Shown: positions 1 to 11,840 of the stretch, piece after piece
Layout: every line of letters begins with the position of its first letter
Position numbering within the stretch: the first letter of the stretch is position 1
NCBI GenBank assembly: GCA_004335635.1
Contig: QAXH01006821.1
Span: 1 to 45,666, forward strand
Length of the DNA stretch: 45,666 bases
Direction: 5' to 3'
Source of the DNA: Chloromonas sp. AAM2
Lineage: Eukaryota > Chlorophyta > Chlorophyceae > Chlamydomonadales > Chlamydomonadaceae
Notes under the pieces: model-generated
The model's database searches: none
What the model saw: only the letters and a program-made list of their open reading frames with translations
What the model was told of the DNA's origin: nothing
Translations under genes and position numbers: made by a program

Positions 1-29
1 AAAAATAATGATATTGTTGACTTTTGCAG

Positions 30-104
30 GTGACAAGATATCTTGAGAACTATGCTGACAGTGTGTTGATTGTGGCAGTGTGTTCAAAGCATGCGTTTGA
101 ATTG
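30..104 (+). other. Possible exon of a gene lying to the left
   Basis: A pyrimidine-rich tract ending TTTTGCAG at 22-29 looks like a splice acceptor. It is followed by an open frame (VTRYLENYADSVLIVAVCSK...) that either stops at 105-107 or leaves through a strong GTAAGT donor at 104. I do not recognise the family. The exon is short and could be chance; no other exon of such a gene is visible in the window. Confidence 0.22.
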
Positions 105-1522
105 TAAGTTTGCGTCATTTCTTTGTATCATTATGTTAGTTAGTTGTATCATTAGTTAGTGGCCACTGTCCCAGTATTGGCAGTCGACACCGTGCACAGT
201 CCATACACCACATGGACAAAGTCCGGTAACTCTCCACAACATTATACACCTCATCACTGAGTCACAAGGAACTGGCATGCGACGACCATGATTGCACTGG
301 AAAGGCGAACATACACCATCTCAGTATCAAATACCAAAATTGTCCCAGAACTGGCAAACTTCTTTTGGCTGCTTGTGTATTGGACAGTGAATCCGTTTAC
401 CCAGTTGTTCCAAAATGTAAGTTGCAGTTGTCCTTGGCTTGCTTTCTACAGTTGTCTGCAGTCCCAATATTATCAGCCTTCGTGTGCCACAGATGTAACG
501 GCACGGCACATGCCAGCACACTGAGTCCTCCCACCCTGTGCCTGCAGGCAGTCCAAACATCTTCATGTACAGCGCCTTCCAAAAGGTGTTGGTACCCTGA
601 AGACTTTTGAGGCCCCTATCCAGCAAGCATAGCCTTCAGAGATTCCAAGCACATCCTACAGAGCTTGAGCAGGTCGTACAGGGATTCCAACGGCTTGGCG
701 TCAACAACTCTGGCCTTGTACGTGTACGCCGAGCCTGCACATGGGCTTGCAGTTCTTGCAGATGCTCTCACTTGGTGTCCCCCTTATGCCCTGGCTCATG
801 TGTTACGTTGAGGCAGCTACCACCCATACCAGCAGTAGTGTTATAGTGCTAGTGTTGTGTGCACTGCACAGCGTTATGCCACCAACTTGGCACTTGGCAC
901 TTGGCACTTGGACGGCAGCACAAGCATTGCTTTGCTATTGGTTTGCTTTTGGGTTCTGCTGTGTAGCCGTGCCAAAGGAGGTGACAGCACCGCCTTTGAA
1001 CTGGAAGATTCCGGGGCAGTCAGGAAATATCAGTAGCTGAAACGTCGCCTCTTTCAGGGAACCGCGCATACATGCCCTGCCACCGTGCCCACGGCCAGAA
1101 TTGTTGCAGATAACCTGAAAAACCTGTACCGTTGACATGGGCGCCGTCCCACGGAGACTTGGAAATCTACACAAAGCAGCCGGCGGGCAAGACCACCCAA
1201 GATGGACGAAGTGCCCTGTTCCGCGATTACGATATTTGTAAAACCAGTGAGTCTCGTCGCCGTGCGCGCAATCGCTTAGTGGTCTCGCAGACCTCGTGTA
1301 TTCAATCAACAGTGCCCATTACAAGGTCAAAGCGCCTCGGCTCTTGGACCAGAGTAGAGAAAACCGAAAAACGGTTGGAATGGATTGCTCAGCACGAGCA
1401 ACTTCAACCTGCGTACACTTGTCAAGTGGCATGAGAGAGCTGCTTGTGGCACGCTAGACGCGGCCATGGCCTCTACATGGCTTGAGCTCAATGGACAGTA
1501 AGCACGCCTTCTCGGTCCACTG
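105..1522. other. Non-coding stretch upstream of the AP2 gene
   Basis: I see no frame here with protein-like composition or a coherent exon chain. It holds a single terminus of the MITE-like family at 339-363, a short run of three TTGGCAC units near 888-911, and probably the promoter and 5' UTR of the AP2 gene in its last few hundred bases. No TATA box could be assigned with confidence. Confidence 0.5.
338..366 (-). repeat. Solitary terminus of the MITE-like family
   Basis: On the minus strand this reads as the family terminus TTGCCAGTTCTGGGACAATT. The same motif bounds the element at 7522-8016 and recurs at 38532, with one change at 31552. No partner terminus was found nearby, so this is probably a truncated or solo end. 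Confidence 0.5.
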
Positions 1523-4048
1523 ATGATGACGGGTGAGGCTACGGGACTGCCGTCTGCCATGAGCGCACATAATGCACACAGTTGGAGTGATCTTGCCAGC
1601 CAGCCCCAGGTACATGTTCCTCACCCACCACTCCGTCACGAATTTCATGGGCAGCAGATGGCCGTGAGCTCGGGCTACTCTTACGATGCGTATGATAGCC
1701 AATGGGTGGCTCAGCCCGCTAGTTCTGCCGCTGCTCAGGCCACCCAGCCCATCGCCGCTCTACCAGCCCCGGTAAGCTCAGCAGCAGGAGAACAGTGGGC
1801 ACAAGCTTCATACGCATCAGAAGGAAATTTTGCCATGAGTAGGTTCTGGGTGGATTACAATCCCAGACAACGGTAGCGCAAATTGTGGTCTTTTGCTACA
1901 CCGAGCTCGGAGCAAACTAGGACGAGCGCAACCGAGCAGAAGAGCAGGTTATTGACAATTCGCTACTTGTGCTTTCTGCAGGGGGCAGGGAACCCACAAG
2001 CCCTTGCGAACCGGTTTGTGCTCCAAGTCCCGGCGCCTGATGCAACTCCGCACGGAGCGGTCATGATGCCCCAGCATCATCACCAGCACGAACACTATCA
2101 GCAATACCAGCAGCCACAGATTCCCCGCTTTTCTCCGCCTCATCCAGGAGAGGTCATGAACGAATCTGTCATGGTTCACCATCTACAGCAGCCACTGCAC
2201 TACTCCACCAGCCACGCGCCTATGGTAGTCTCACACCCGACACGCGTACTTGGCGGCAAACGGGAACACGAACAGGAAGAGTATGTGTACGTTCCGGCCA
2301 GCTGGGTTGCTAAACCCAGGAACCAGAGCGCCCCAGCAGACGGGGCAGCGATAACTTCCAAATTCCATGGTGAGCGTGTGCCAAGCATCTCCTTCCTACC
2401 TTGCATGTCCCGGCTTACTCCACCCAACTTGAATTTACCTCAAATGAAATCGCAACGTTGCTCTTCCACTCTGCAGAGTCTCTGACATTGATTGCCTAAC
2501 ATGCACGCGTGTTTTGTTCAGTCTTCATTCATCTTGATATGTTAACGTGCCGCATGAACGCAGGTGTGACATGGTACAAGGCCACGCGCCGTTGGCAGGC
2601 AAGGTTGTGCGTGGGAAGCAAGCAAGTCCACCTGGGTAAGCATTGCCACTTAGTTCAACAGGGATTCTGCGACTGGACTTTTAAGTGAGCAACATGGCAT
2701 TCCAGAAACATGGACATTCATGCTTTCCTGCACACAAACATCAGCTGGCCTCATGGAACATGAAAACATGGTTGCACCACTTCTCTGGCTGCCTTGTCTT
2801 CACTCTCATCCTTGCACCGCATGGGGCCGTCTTGGCTCCCTGTCCCTGTCTCCCATGGAAATCCTTACACATCACTTATGCACATGCCCCGTGACACTGT
2901 ATGGCTGGGAAGTGATTCTATAAGCTCCATTGCCATGCTTTGCAGGCTACTTCAAGGTGGAGGAGGAGGCAGCACGTGCCTATGACATGGCTGTCTTGCA
3001 GGCCCGCCCCGCACACGCCCAGCTGAACTTTCCCGATGAAGTGCATCAGTCAGCTAGCATGGCGGCAGCATTCGCGGCTGACCCGGCACGCAAAGCAAGG
3101 CGGTCCTATCGGCCATCCATGAACAAGTCGGGTCAGCTCCCTGCACTGCCTGAGGCGGTTGATCAGCCCATGGATGAAAGCAAGGCCTCACCAGGGCTGC
3201 AGCAGGACGAGAATCCAGAAGGTAAAACAGATGTGGTGACTACCACTTCTCAGGAGAACGAGCAGCCGGGCAGCGCCAGAAGCAGACAGAACGCGGTCGA
3301 GGAAGAGCAGCAGCCCAAACAGCTGCACAGCGGCAGCAGCGGTGAAAGCGAGCAGCTGCCCTTGTTACCTGTGGAAGCAGCACAAGGCCCCTTGGCCACT
3401 AAGCCGACCTTGAGTCCGTCATCTGTTCAGAGCCAGGAGCAGACTACCAGGCCGCTTACCAATGGTGGCTATGCCGCCCCATCAAGCTTCACACACCCAG
3501 TGTATGCTGCCCCCCCTCGGCCCCTGACACAGGCCCAGATGCTCTACGGCGAAGCTAACAGCCTCAAGGGTTCGCCAGCCCATTACACCCTTGACTATGC
3601 CGCCCCGCATCCGGCTGCCCGGCCCCAGCCTTACTCCCGAATGCTGTCTGTCCCGGCTCTTTACACCGATGACCAAGCACCACTACGCTTTCCCCAAAGG
3701 GCGCCAGGGCCTTTTTACACAGGTCCCGACGGGGTTCCAATTATGCGGATACCTGCACCAGCACCCAAGCTGATGCGTGCCCAGCCATACGAACAGGACA
3801 TGCAAATGATGGCTCCTATTGCACCGATGGGTGAGGAAGAGAGTGTACCCACAATGGCCGCCCATGAATTAATGAGCCGTGCGGGCAAGGCGGCAGTGCC
3901 TGGCGTGTTCTTGCCCCAGACCGGCGAGTTCATTCCCACAGGCACCACTGGAACCCTACAGATCTATGACCATGTGCGAGATGGCTCGCAGATGGTGCTG
4001 AGAAAGGTCGTCCTGGGAGTGGCGTCGGATGCACAGCACACCACGTAA
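1523..4048 (+). CDS. AP2/ERF-domain transcription factor, 4 exons
   Basis: A probable nuclear DNA-binding transcription regulator of the plant and algal AP2/ERF superfamily. Exons 1523-1771, 1982-2369, 2564-2635 and 2946-4048 join in phase through GT-AG introns to give about 603 residues. One AP2 domain lies at roughly residues 210-269. It contains GVTWYKATRRWQARL, then VHLGYF, EEEAARAYDMA and LNFP, which match the YRG and RAYD elements of the family. The domain is split by two introns, after the first G of GVTW and inside HLG. The flanks are low complexity: His/Gln-rich before the domain and Pro/Gln/Ala-rich after it. Only one AP2 repeat is visible, so it is neither a two-repeat AP2 protein nor an RAV (no B3 domain seen). 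ATG 1523 is the first ATG of an open frame that leads in phase into exon 2; an upstream 5' exon cannot be excluded. Target genes are unknown. Confidence 0.85.
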
Positions 4049-4092
4049 TGTGGCTTTGTTTTCACGTGTGGTGCGCATAATGCACACCTTGC

Positions 4093-4395
4093 CAGTGTAC
4101 CTGTCAACACGTGTTCCGTCTAGGTCATGCAGTGTACCTGTCAACACGTGTTCCGTCTAGGTCATGCAGTGTACCTGGCAACACGTGTTCCGTCTAGGTC
4201 ATGCAGTGTACCTGTCAACACGTGTTCCGTCTAGGTCATGCAGTGTACCTGTCAACGCGTGTTCCGTCTAGGTCATGCAGTGTACCTGGCAACACGTGTT
4301 CCGTCCAGGTCATGCAGTGTACCTGTCAACACGTGTTCCGTCTAGGTCATGCAGTGTACCTGGCAACGCGTGTTCCGTCTAGGTCATGCAGTGTT
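4093..4395 (+). repeat. Eight tandem 37-bp units, most with a CACGTG palindrome
   Basis: Exact 37-bp periodicity starts 45 bp after the AP2 stop codon. Each unit contains AACACGTGTT or AACGCGTGTT. Units 1-4, 6 and 7 have CACGTG; units 5 and 8 have CGCGTG. The units differ at only a few positions, so the array is young. CACGTG is the core bound by bHLH and bZIP proteins in plants. The array probably lies in the 3' UTR or just downstream of it. Confidence 0.9.
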
Positions 4396-7300
4396 CCTTC
4401 GTTGGTCTGGCTGTGTGGAGGCTTGCACGGGAGGTCGATGTGGCTGTGCCATTATGCATGTTCAGCCAACTGACGTTCATGTGACGGCCTGTCACACGTA
4501 CAGCTGCCAAACAAAAGGCAGCAGACATCTTGGCGATAGGCTGGTGTCATTGCTTTCCACCTTGCACAATGGGATGCACAAGCACAAGTTTTTTCTTTTC
4601 ATTGTCAAGGTGTCCGTTCTTACCTGTTATGGTGCATGTTTAGTTATATTAAATGGTCTTGCCAGCTCGGGTTTCGTCAGCTTGGGAACCCAACGGATGG
4701 GGTGTGTAGCACTGTCGAACAACATGAGTTGCTGTTCAAGCAACCTCTGAGGTTGAATGGGAAGGGTGGCTGCTCATAGTTTATCACTTGATGTTAGCTT
4801 TGAACAACCAGGTCTCGGGCAGGAAAGGAGGGTCTGCAAACCCAAAAGTGTCTGCTTGCCTGGCATCCGGACACGTTTGCTGGTTTGTGCGCTGTGTGTC
4901 TACACACCACAATTAGCATCACCTGTCTATTCACCTTTTTCTCCACCAATTCCACCATGTCCACAGGAATTAGCTTGTCTGACTGGCAATGCAATTCACT
5001 TAAGTTGTGCGTCCTTGCCTGAAACTTTCTTTCAGTTGCTTTTGTAGCACTTGTCATCAAACACTTTCAACAGCATGAGAATATGCTTGCAGTTCGGAAA
5101 TCCTGGTTGTGTGGGACGAGGCGGAGGGAAGCTTTGTTGAATGAAACCGCTTGGTTGGATTGCAGGCTGAGCTGGCATGTCAAAGGAACCACATGAATGC
5201 AAAGTTGGTCTGCAGCAATTGCAGTGCTGTATGGCCGTTTCTTTGTTCATTCCAGCTGCGTTCTAGGCACTTGCTGCTGCTTTGAATGGCTGCCTTATGG
5301 TAAGAACCCTTCTATCCTGTTGGTATGCACCTCGAGATTGGCAGGTTTTGAGGTTAAGGTGCTTCTATTGGTATCGAAGCGACTAGTCCTCACGCCGTCT
5401 GAGGCTCAGTGAGGTGGGTAAACGACTTTCATCGTTTACGATTACCTGGAAACGATGCATAGGACTGGAACCCCATGCACGTCAGCAACATTTCACCAAT
5501 GTTTGCTCATACAGTGCTCTTGAACTGGGGAATGGCGATGGTCATTTGAAGGTGATGCAGAACTGGTTTGGTTGAAGGCTAGGTGGTTCTCGCCACCTGA
5601 CTCACCAATCAAAGGTGTTCTGCTTTCATGCAGGTGTTTTGCTTGTTTGACAGGGTTTGCAACAAACTTTGCTGCGCCTAAGATGTCGCGTGCAGTGAAA
5701 CCAAAACGCCACACAGCAACGCTGTGCAAGTTCTTAAGGCATCGCTTGCAGCTGGCAATTCGCAAACCATGCATGGCAGCATTTGGTTCCTTGAGCTGTT
5801 GCGGTAAGCTTCAGGCAGTCTTCACTTGCTTCCAAACAACCCGTTTTCGTCCAGTGCTTTGACCATTTTCATCATGGCCAGTCGTGAGCCTATCAGGAGA
5901 CGCCTGGGGCGTCTGCGGCTTTGGTTTGCTTATGAGGTCAACTACCCTTGGGTTACCTGACACCAGTGTGGCGGCCTGTCGTTGCCTGGTGCACGCTGCG
6001 TTCACACGTCTGGCTTCACAACACATGTCGCACTCCTCTTCAGAGGTCTGGCGACCACAAAGAACCATAACTGCACATCTTCGTCAATAGAGCAACCCCA
6101 CTGTTATGACTGGGTAGCGATCGTTTCTCTCCCTCACATTAGTTCAGCATTTGGTCCACACGTTTCTTGTGACCACTTGTGATGTAGAGGCACTTGTTAG
6201 CTAGGGTCCACCCGTGTGCCAGGCTAGTACAAAACGCCCACAAGGGAGGTGCTCTAGAGTCTAGCAGCCTCTGGTGGCGGGAAGCACTGAAGCAAATCAC
6301 GTGTTATACAAAACATCTGAGATGTTGAGATCTTTGATGCAAGTTGTGACAAAGAAGGGGCACAGCGCTGCTTTGATGATGTGCATGAAGTGGTTCAGTC
6401 CAATTTGTAGCCGTGGTATATCAACTTCACGTTTAATCTTTCGTTCCGCCTGCCTACACCACACAGGCCTGCGTGTGTACGGTGTTTTGAAGAGATTTGC
6501 AGGTAGTCATGGAATGATGATATGGTTCTGACACAAAACCAACGACCTGGCAGGTTGCGTTTGCCAATAATGTGCTGGTGGCTGCACAATAGCTGGTTGC
6601 TGCCTTCTGTCTCTCCATCCACTTCACTTCAATTTGCATCTTGTCTCTACAGCATACAAGACAAGGTTTCATCAGCATGCAAGGTTTCATCACAGGCACA
6701 GGCCAGACTAGTGGTCTTGAACTCTTTACGTAGCAGTATTGGTATTGGTTTTCAATCACACACTGTTCCTTTGTAACGTAACGAATGTGCTCACATCTTT
6801 CTTTTGTTGAACACCTCGTGAACTTGAGATTGAAGACTACCAGCAACAGCACAGCGTCCCCGTGTTCCTACGGCTGAGTTTAATGCATTCACATCCAGTA
6901 CATATGTGTCGTGCTCATGCACAAACAGGGCATGCTTCAGAAGCGTGTGGTCAGTGGAGTTGCTCAAAACTTCCTTAACAACGTGATTATGCGCATCTGC
7001 TAGACAGTGCGGGAACTGTCCCAAATAGCAGGAACAAACGTCACCCTTTAGCAGCCTCGCGGGCGTATACAGCTTCACAATGCAGCACTGACACTTGGCA
7101 GCCCGTGCGTGCACCAGTGACACTTGGCCATGAACCACACGTCCATTTGTTGCCTCACGCATTTGTTGCCTCACCCCTGGCAGCATGTGTTAGGTCCCAT
7201 CACGACCATGATTGCTTTGTAATCCTGCACATACATGTGCATCATCTGTCCGGAATCTTTAAACTCATTGCCGTCGTTGTAAAGCCGTCAAGTTACTTGT

Positions 7301-7521
7301 TAACGCTTCATGATGTCCGTGTTTCCTGGCATTGTCATACAAGCTGCTTCATACCACAGAGACGCTATAACATACAAGGAGCTCAACACAATGTTTCAAT
7401 GAAGAATAATCTGCATACTGCGCAATTCAGCCCTATGCAAGGCAAGTCTGCCTACTGACCATGTAATCCTGGTTAACGCAATGTTGAGTCAAAGAACTGG
7501 TCAAGCATAACTCAGCATAAC
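4396..7521. other. Non-coding intergenic region
   Basis: About 3.1 kb with no open frame that resembles a protein and no coherent exon chain on either strand. Composition is mixed, with T-rich and CA/TG-rich patches. I see no RNA gene here. Confidence 0.5.
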
Positions 7522-8016
7522 AAAAAAAAAGACGTTTGCCAGTTCTGGGACAATTCAATTCATTAGTGGCGATACGCATTGTGTGTTATCATGACTATTA
7601 TGATGCGTATGTGTACGGTAGTCCCTGGACTCGTGTGTTTGTCAAGGAACTCATGGATTTCACACGGGAGCATGTGGGTGGACAGCGCGTATAGTGGTAG
7701 ACGAGTTTGCTCAAGAGAATGCAGCAGCTGGAACACCTGGTGGCGACTTACATTACAGACTTGTGAGGTATACCGGTCAGATGGGTCACACACCCCATTT
7801 TTTCTTTTGACACTGTACTTTCTGTCTAGTCCTGGTTTGCTGTCCCAGAAGTGGCAGTGCACCGTCTACCACAACACGCGATGTTCACCCCGCTGTTCAC
7901 CCCATGTGCGGTTCACACACATAAACAATTTGTGTTTTACCGACACACAATGGTTCCTGGCGGTAATACAGACCTATTCACACAAATTGTCCCAGAACTG
8001 GCAAACTTCTTTTTTT
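7522..8016. mobile_element. MITE-like element with about 32-bp terminal inverted repeats
   Basis: The left end (7522-7555) is an A-tract followed by GACGTTTGCC and AGTTCTGGGACAATT. The right end (7985-8016) is its inverted copy with one substitution (GAAGTTTGCC). The 495-bp body has no transposase-like frame, so this would be a non-autonomous DNA element. The flanks show no clear target-site duplication, though similar 16-base strings (TAATCC followed by GGTTA) lie outside both ends. Related termini occur at 338, 31551 and 38532, and a subterminal block is shared with 31640-31690. Confidence 0.65.
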
Positions 8017-9214
8017 CAATAATATAATCCAGGTTACGCTGAGATGCTACCTAGCAGCCCCGTCTTTAAATGCGAGTCTCATGCGTGTCGGCCTGGGACT
8101 CAGCACTTCCAACCGTCTGACGCACCCTTGAATCCCCACTATGTGCACTCTGTAGGTCCCGCCACACAATCCGCCAGAGACTGCTCTTCGTCTCGCTGGC
8201 ACCGGACGCCCGCCACGCCTCAAGCAAGTGCCGCTGGTGCTCCGTCCACCGGGCGGCTGGGCTGGCACGGAGCAAGAAGAGTGTAGCGGGCTCCATGCAT
8301 TGCTGCCATGTGACAGACACAGGCATACCACTGTACCTCATCTGCTCTTGAATATCTAATAGCAGGGACCGCCCAACCTTGTATTGCGAGGCAGGCTGCC
8401 AGCAGCCATGCTCCACCATTTCCCGCGGGCTGGCCTGCATTGTCAGCACAAGTACATAATGACATCCATACAAGTACATTGCAAGTGATGCACGCTCAAA
8501 CATGCGTGCCAGTACATGTTTAATGGCACGAGTCACCGTGCCGAGAGCACACAGACGAAACAGCACGCTTATCAGATTACCTCTTGAATTATTATCTCTT
8601 ATCTCTTATCTGAACTGAACTGTCTTCAACCCACCATGACTGCCAATCAGAAAATAAAGGACTTGTTTCAAACAATGGACAGCATTGCATGTACCAAGTA
8701 AATACGACAGACATGCAAGTACATCGCGGGTATCCGGATGGCAAGTACATGTATGGCCAAGTGATGAAAGATATGCATCAAGCTAGTCTCACCATCATGT
8801 GCACCGCCATCGCCTCCAGCACTAGGCGCCAAACCACCTTCTTGTGGCTCCTACTGAGGCTATCACGAGCGCTGAAGAATCGGAGCGCCCGCGCAACGCC
8901 CTGCGGGGAAGAAAACGGGCGTTGCTTGCCGATGTGTGCATAACCAGCACAGTTCAAGGCGCCTCTGTGCAAAAGTCAAAGGGTTTGCCAGGGAAGGCGT
9001 GGGACAGCAAGTGCGATGTTGATGTGTGCTGAAAAAGGCTCTGGCGTTTGACGGGTTTCCTGGCTGGTCTAATCCTTGGTAGGGCCAGGCCCACTTGCCA
9101 GCGCCCACTGGGCACATAGAAGGCCGCACGCACTGAAGCTGTACGTTTGGGGGTCAGCAGGGGGCAGAGTATTCATTCCCAACTAGGGCCGCCGGGTACA
9201 GATCGAAGAGGAAG
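8017..9214. other. Intergenic region, no supported gene
   Basis: A minus-strand open frame at 8066-8566 (166 codons) begins with GTG rather than ATG and matches no family I recognise. It overlaps other open frames, and the rest of the region is featureless. There are short runs of repeated TCTTATCTC near 8590-8610. Confidence 0.35.
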
Positions 9215-11335
9215 TCATGACAAGTGCGACACGGGCAGTGCAAGGCGCACCTGGTATCGCGGCAACAGGCAGCGGACAGCCTCCTCCTCCTGCCCTGGTG
9301 TGGCGATTAATGCAAGGGACAATGACACTATTGCTCGGCGCGCCGTGTGAAACTGATCTAGGTCTGAAACTGAGGGGTGATCTCGGTCACCAGGCAGGTT
9401 GCCATGTGTATGCGGCCGCTGATCCGTGGCCGGTCCAGTGACTTGCTGCCGTGGCTGGCATTGCCAGATCTTGCCGGGTTGCTGCTGCTGTTGTGGCAGG
9501 CCCTGCTGCAATGGTGGCTGCAGCCGCTGCTCTGATGGTGGTTGGTGCAGCTGCTGCCGCTGCTCTGATGGTGGTTGGTGCAGCTGCTGCCGCATGCTCT
9601 CTGCATGCGATGGCATACACGCTGCTGAATATGCACATAACTTGTACATATTGTGCAGAATCACCAGACCTTCACGGGGCGTCCTAACCTGTTGCATGTA
9701 GTCGCACAGCAATGGCTGAAGGTGGACGAGCAGGGGGGGGATAAGGTCAGAGTTGGGCAAGCCCAGCGCCGAACTCCCTTTGATCAATTCCACTGCACGC
9801 ATAAGAGCCGCTTTGGCATTTGAAGGCAGCAGCGTATGTCTAGGGTGCAAAACGCAATCGAGCAGATTGTGAATGCCACTGCTTCTTCGCAGCCTTGTCG
9901 ACATTTCCAACTCCGGATTGACCGTACTTGCTGCCGCTCTAGACGATGGGCTCTTGCCTTCTATCACTGACCGATTACTGGCTGCCATTGTGTCCGGTGT
10001 GGCCTTCGCTGTGTTTGCAAGTGGCAAGCCAAGCCTGAAGTTTGCTGCTGCCGCCGTCGCGGCAGCACCCGCTGTCGCCGCTGCTCTCTCCGCCTTCCAT
10101 TTTGCATTCCGCGCAGCTTGAGCTGCTGCGGCTGTTGGCGATCGGCGCTCCTGTGGCAGTGCTGCTTTCCACGCGGTTTCAGCTGCTGCGGTTGTTGGCA
10201 ATTGGTGGTCGTTCCGCTCAGCTGCTTTTCCTGATGCTGTTCCTGCTGCTGTTGGCGACTGGTGGTCGTTCCGCTCTGTGGCTTTCCCTGCTCGTTTTCC
10301 TGTTGCCGTCATTGGTGAATGGCGGCCCTGCAGCACTACTGCTTGCGCTGCTGCTTTTCTTCCTGCTCTTCTTGGTTTCTGGCGTTTCTTCAGATCTGCT
10401 GCTTTCCACGCTGGCCGAGCTGCTGCTGCTGGAGGTGACTGCAAGGATTGCAACGCCGCTGTTGCCGGCCCAGCAGCAGTTCGACCGGCCGGCACAGCGC
10501 CGCCAGCAGCAGGCCTTGGTAGCAGCGCCGGCTGCTCCCGGTCTGACTGGGTGTGCTTGGACTGTGCAAAGGCGTAGCCCAGCTTGCATTGCAAGCACGC
10601 AGCTGCATGAGCAGGCGTTCTGCACATGAGTGATCCTCGCAGATCATTGTTGAACTGCCACAGACTTGCATTCTGCACAGCGGCGTGGCTGCTCCAAGCC
10701 CGCTGAAACACGGTACTCGCTTTGGTATTGTGCTTTGAAGCCATGAGGCACTGCCCAAGATGAAAGCAGTGAGGGTGCAAAGGTAGACTTTGCAGCATGC
10801 GGCTGGTTGGACGACTGGCAGATGCCCATAGCCCTGCATTGCCTGCTGGGCGTGAATGCAGCCATGCAGGGCCTTGCCTGGCTGAACAGAGTGTCAGGCC
10901 ATGCATGTCCGCTGCACAATGTCCTGCAGCTGTATTCGTGAATTGCTCAAGCCGATTAGGCCAGAAAGCTTGCTGCATACATGCTGAGCAGGCCCATTCA
11001 TCATCATGCCGGTTGAAGGCATCGAAATGGTTGCTAGAGCATGCTGGTGGCTGAGCGGCCAGCTGGAGCTCACATTCCGCTGCAAGTGGGTTTGACGCAT
11101 GCAACGGGTGGTTCAAGGTCGGCGCGTCAGTGGTATTGCTGCAGGTTATCTGACGTGATGTTACTGCTGCAGATGTAGTAATTCGAGGAGTGCAGCATGC
11201 TTCAAGTCTGCAGCATGCTGGTAGGCTGAGGCTCCTGCTGATCGAGAGAGGAACCTGCCCATGAAGCAAGGCGTACGTCTGCAGCCATGCAGAAGCAAGA
11301 AGCAGGCAGGCAGGCAGAGAGTTATGCATGTACAT
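9215..11335 (-). CDS. Hypothetical low-complexity protein with tandem repeats
   Basis: One uninterrupted minus-strand frame of about 706 codons from the first ATG at 11335 (the frame opens at 11344). I do not recognise the family. In the 709-codon numbering, the N-terminal part has Cys pairs at CSAC (residues 119-122) and CLQC (250-253), which may bind metal. The middle (about 315-430) has imperfect repeats of about 20 residues built on KAAERNDHQLPTTAA-like units, rich in Ala, Arg and Lys. Near 590-615 the unit QQLHQPPSEQR occurs twice in a row (plus-strand 33-bp repeat, about 9527-9592). A block around VELIKGSSALGLPNSDLIPP looks like ordinary folded protein. The repeats keep several frames open on both strands, so length alone is weak evidence. 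Introns may have been missed. It lies divergent from NUP155, about 500 bp away. Confidence 0.4.
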   Translation of the reverse strand: MYMHNSLPACLLLASAWLQTYALLHGQVPLSISRSLSLPACCRLEACCTPRITTSAAVTSRQITCSNTTDAPTLNHPLHASNPLAAECELQLAAQPPACSSNHFDAFNRHDDEWACSACMQQAFWPNRLEQFTNTAAGHCAADMHGLTLCSARQGPAWLHSRPAGNAGLWASASRPTSRMLQSLPLHPHCFHLGQCLMASKHNTKASTVFQRAWSSHAAVQNASLWQFNNDLRGSLMCRTPAHAAACLQCKLGYAFAQSKHTQSDREQPALLPRPAAGGAVPAGRTAAGPATAALQSLQSPPAAAARPAWKAADLKKRQKPRRAGRKAAAQAVVLQGRHSPMTATGKRAGKATERNDHQSPTAAGTASGKAAERNDHQLPTTAAAETAWKAALPQERRSPTAAAAQAARNAKWKAERAAATAGAAATAAAANFRLGLPLANTAKATPDTMAASNRSVIEGKSPSSRAAASTVNPELEMSTRLRRSSGIHNLLDCVLHPRHTLLPSNAKAALMRAVELIKGSSALGLPNSDLIPPLLVHLQPLLCDYMQQVRTPREGLVILHNMYKLCAYSAACMPSHAESMRQQLHQPPSEQRQQLHQPPSEQRLQPPLQQGLPQQQQQPGKIWQCQPRQQVTGPATDQRPHTHGNLPGDRDHPSVSDLDQFHTARRAIVSLSLALIATPGQEEEAVRCLLPRYQVRLALPVSHLS

Positions 11336-11840
11336 CCATCCCACACGCAGATCTCACTGTGTACGGCTTCAACAGACCACACCTTGCTCCACAGAGGGGA
11401 ATTCACGGTCCAAGAACGAGTGGCCAGCATGCAACGGCTTGCTTGAACTCTTATGCAGCGTTGTCTTGCAATGCATATGTTGATGGCGATGGGCACGAAT
11501 CTAAGACGCAATCTGAGTCAAGTCCTCTCCACTTTTGTGCAGTCAACTGACACATCCAAGGTCCAATCAATGCGTTTTGTTGTAGAAAGATTGCTGATGG
11601 TTGGTGGCACGGTTCCAAGACGTCCATTAGTCAAATCATGGAAACGCCGGTGTCTGCTACTGCCATAAAACCCTGGTTTGAAAAAGTCCCGGCCAAAACC
11701 GATTCGCCATGCAGCGACCACCACCCAAGGCATTGGGCACGAGCTGACAGTGCAACGCGCATGCCTGTTGGCATGGCAGCCCATAGCACATCGCACGACT
11801 CGCAACTTTGAAAAGTCCTGGCGATCCAGATCAGCTCAAA

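Noticed and set aside
935..1309. Minus-strand 124-codon frame upstream of the AP2 gene
   Set aside because: No family motif, and composition is no different from neighbouring chance frames.
4093..4395. CRISPR-like array
   Set aside because: The 37-bp units are contiguous with no variable spacers, in a eukaryotic nuclear context.
8066..8566. Minus-strand 166-codon frame
   Set aside because: No ATG at its start, no recognised motif, overlapping frames of similar length, and no exon partners.
10042..10629. Plus-strand Leu-rich frame (195 codons)
   Set aside because: Leu/Ala runs arise from CTG/GCT repeats that are the complement of the Ala/Gln/Arg-rich minus-strand repeats.
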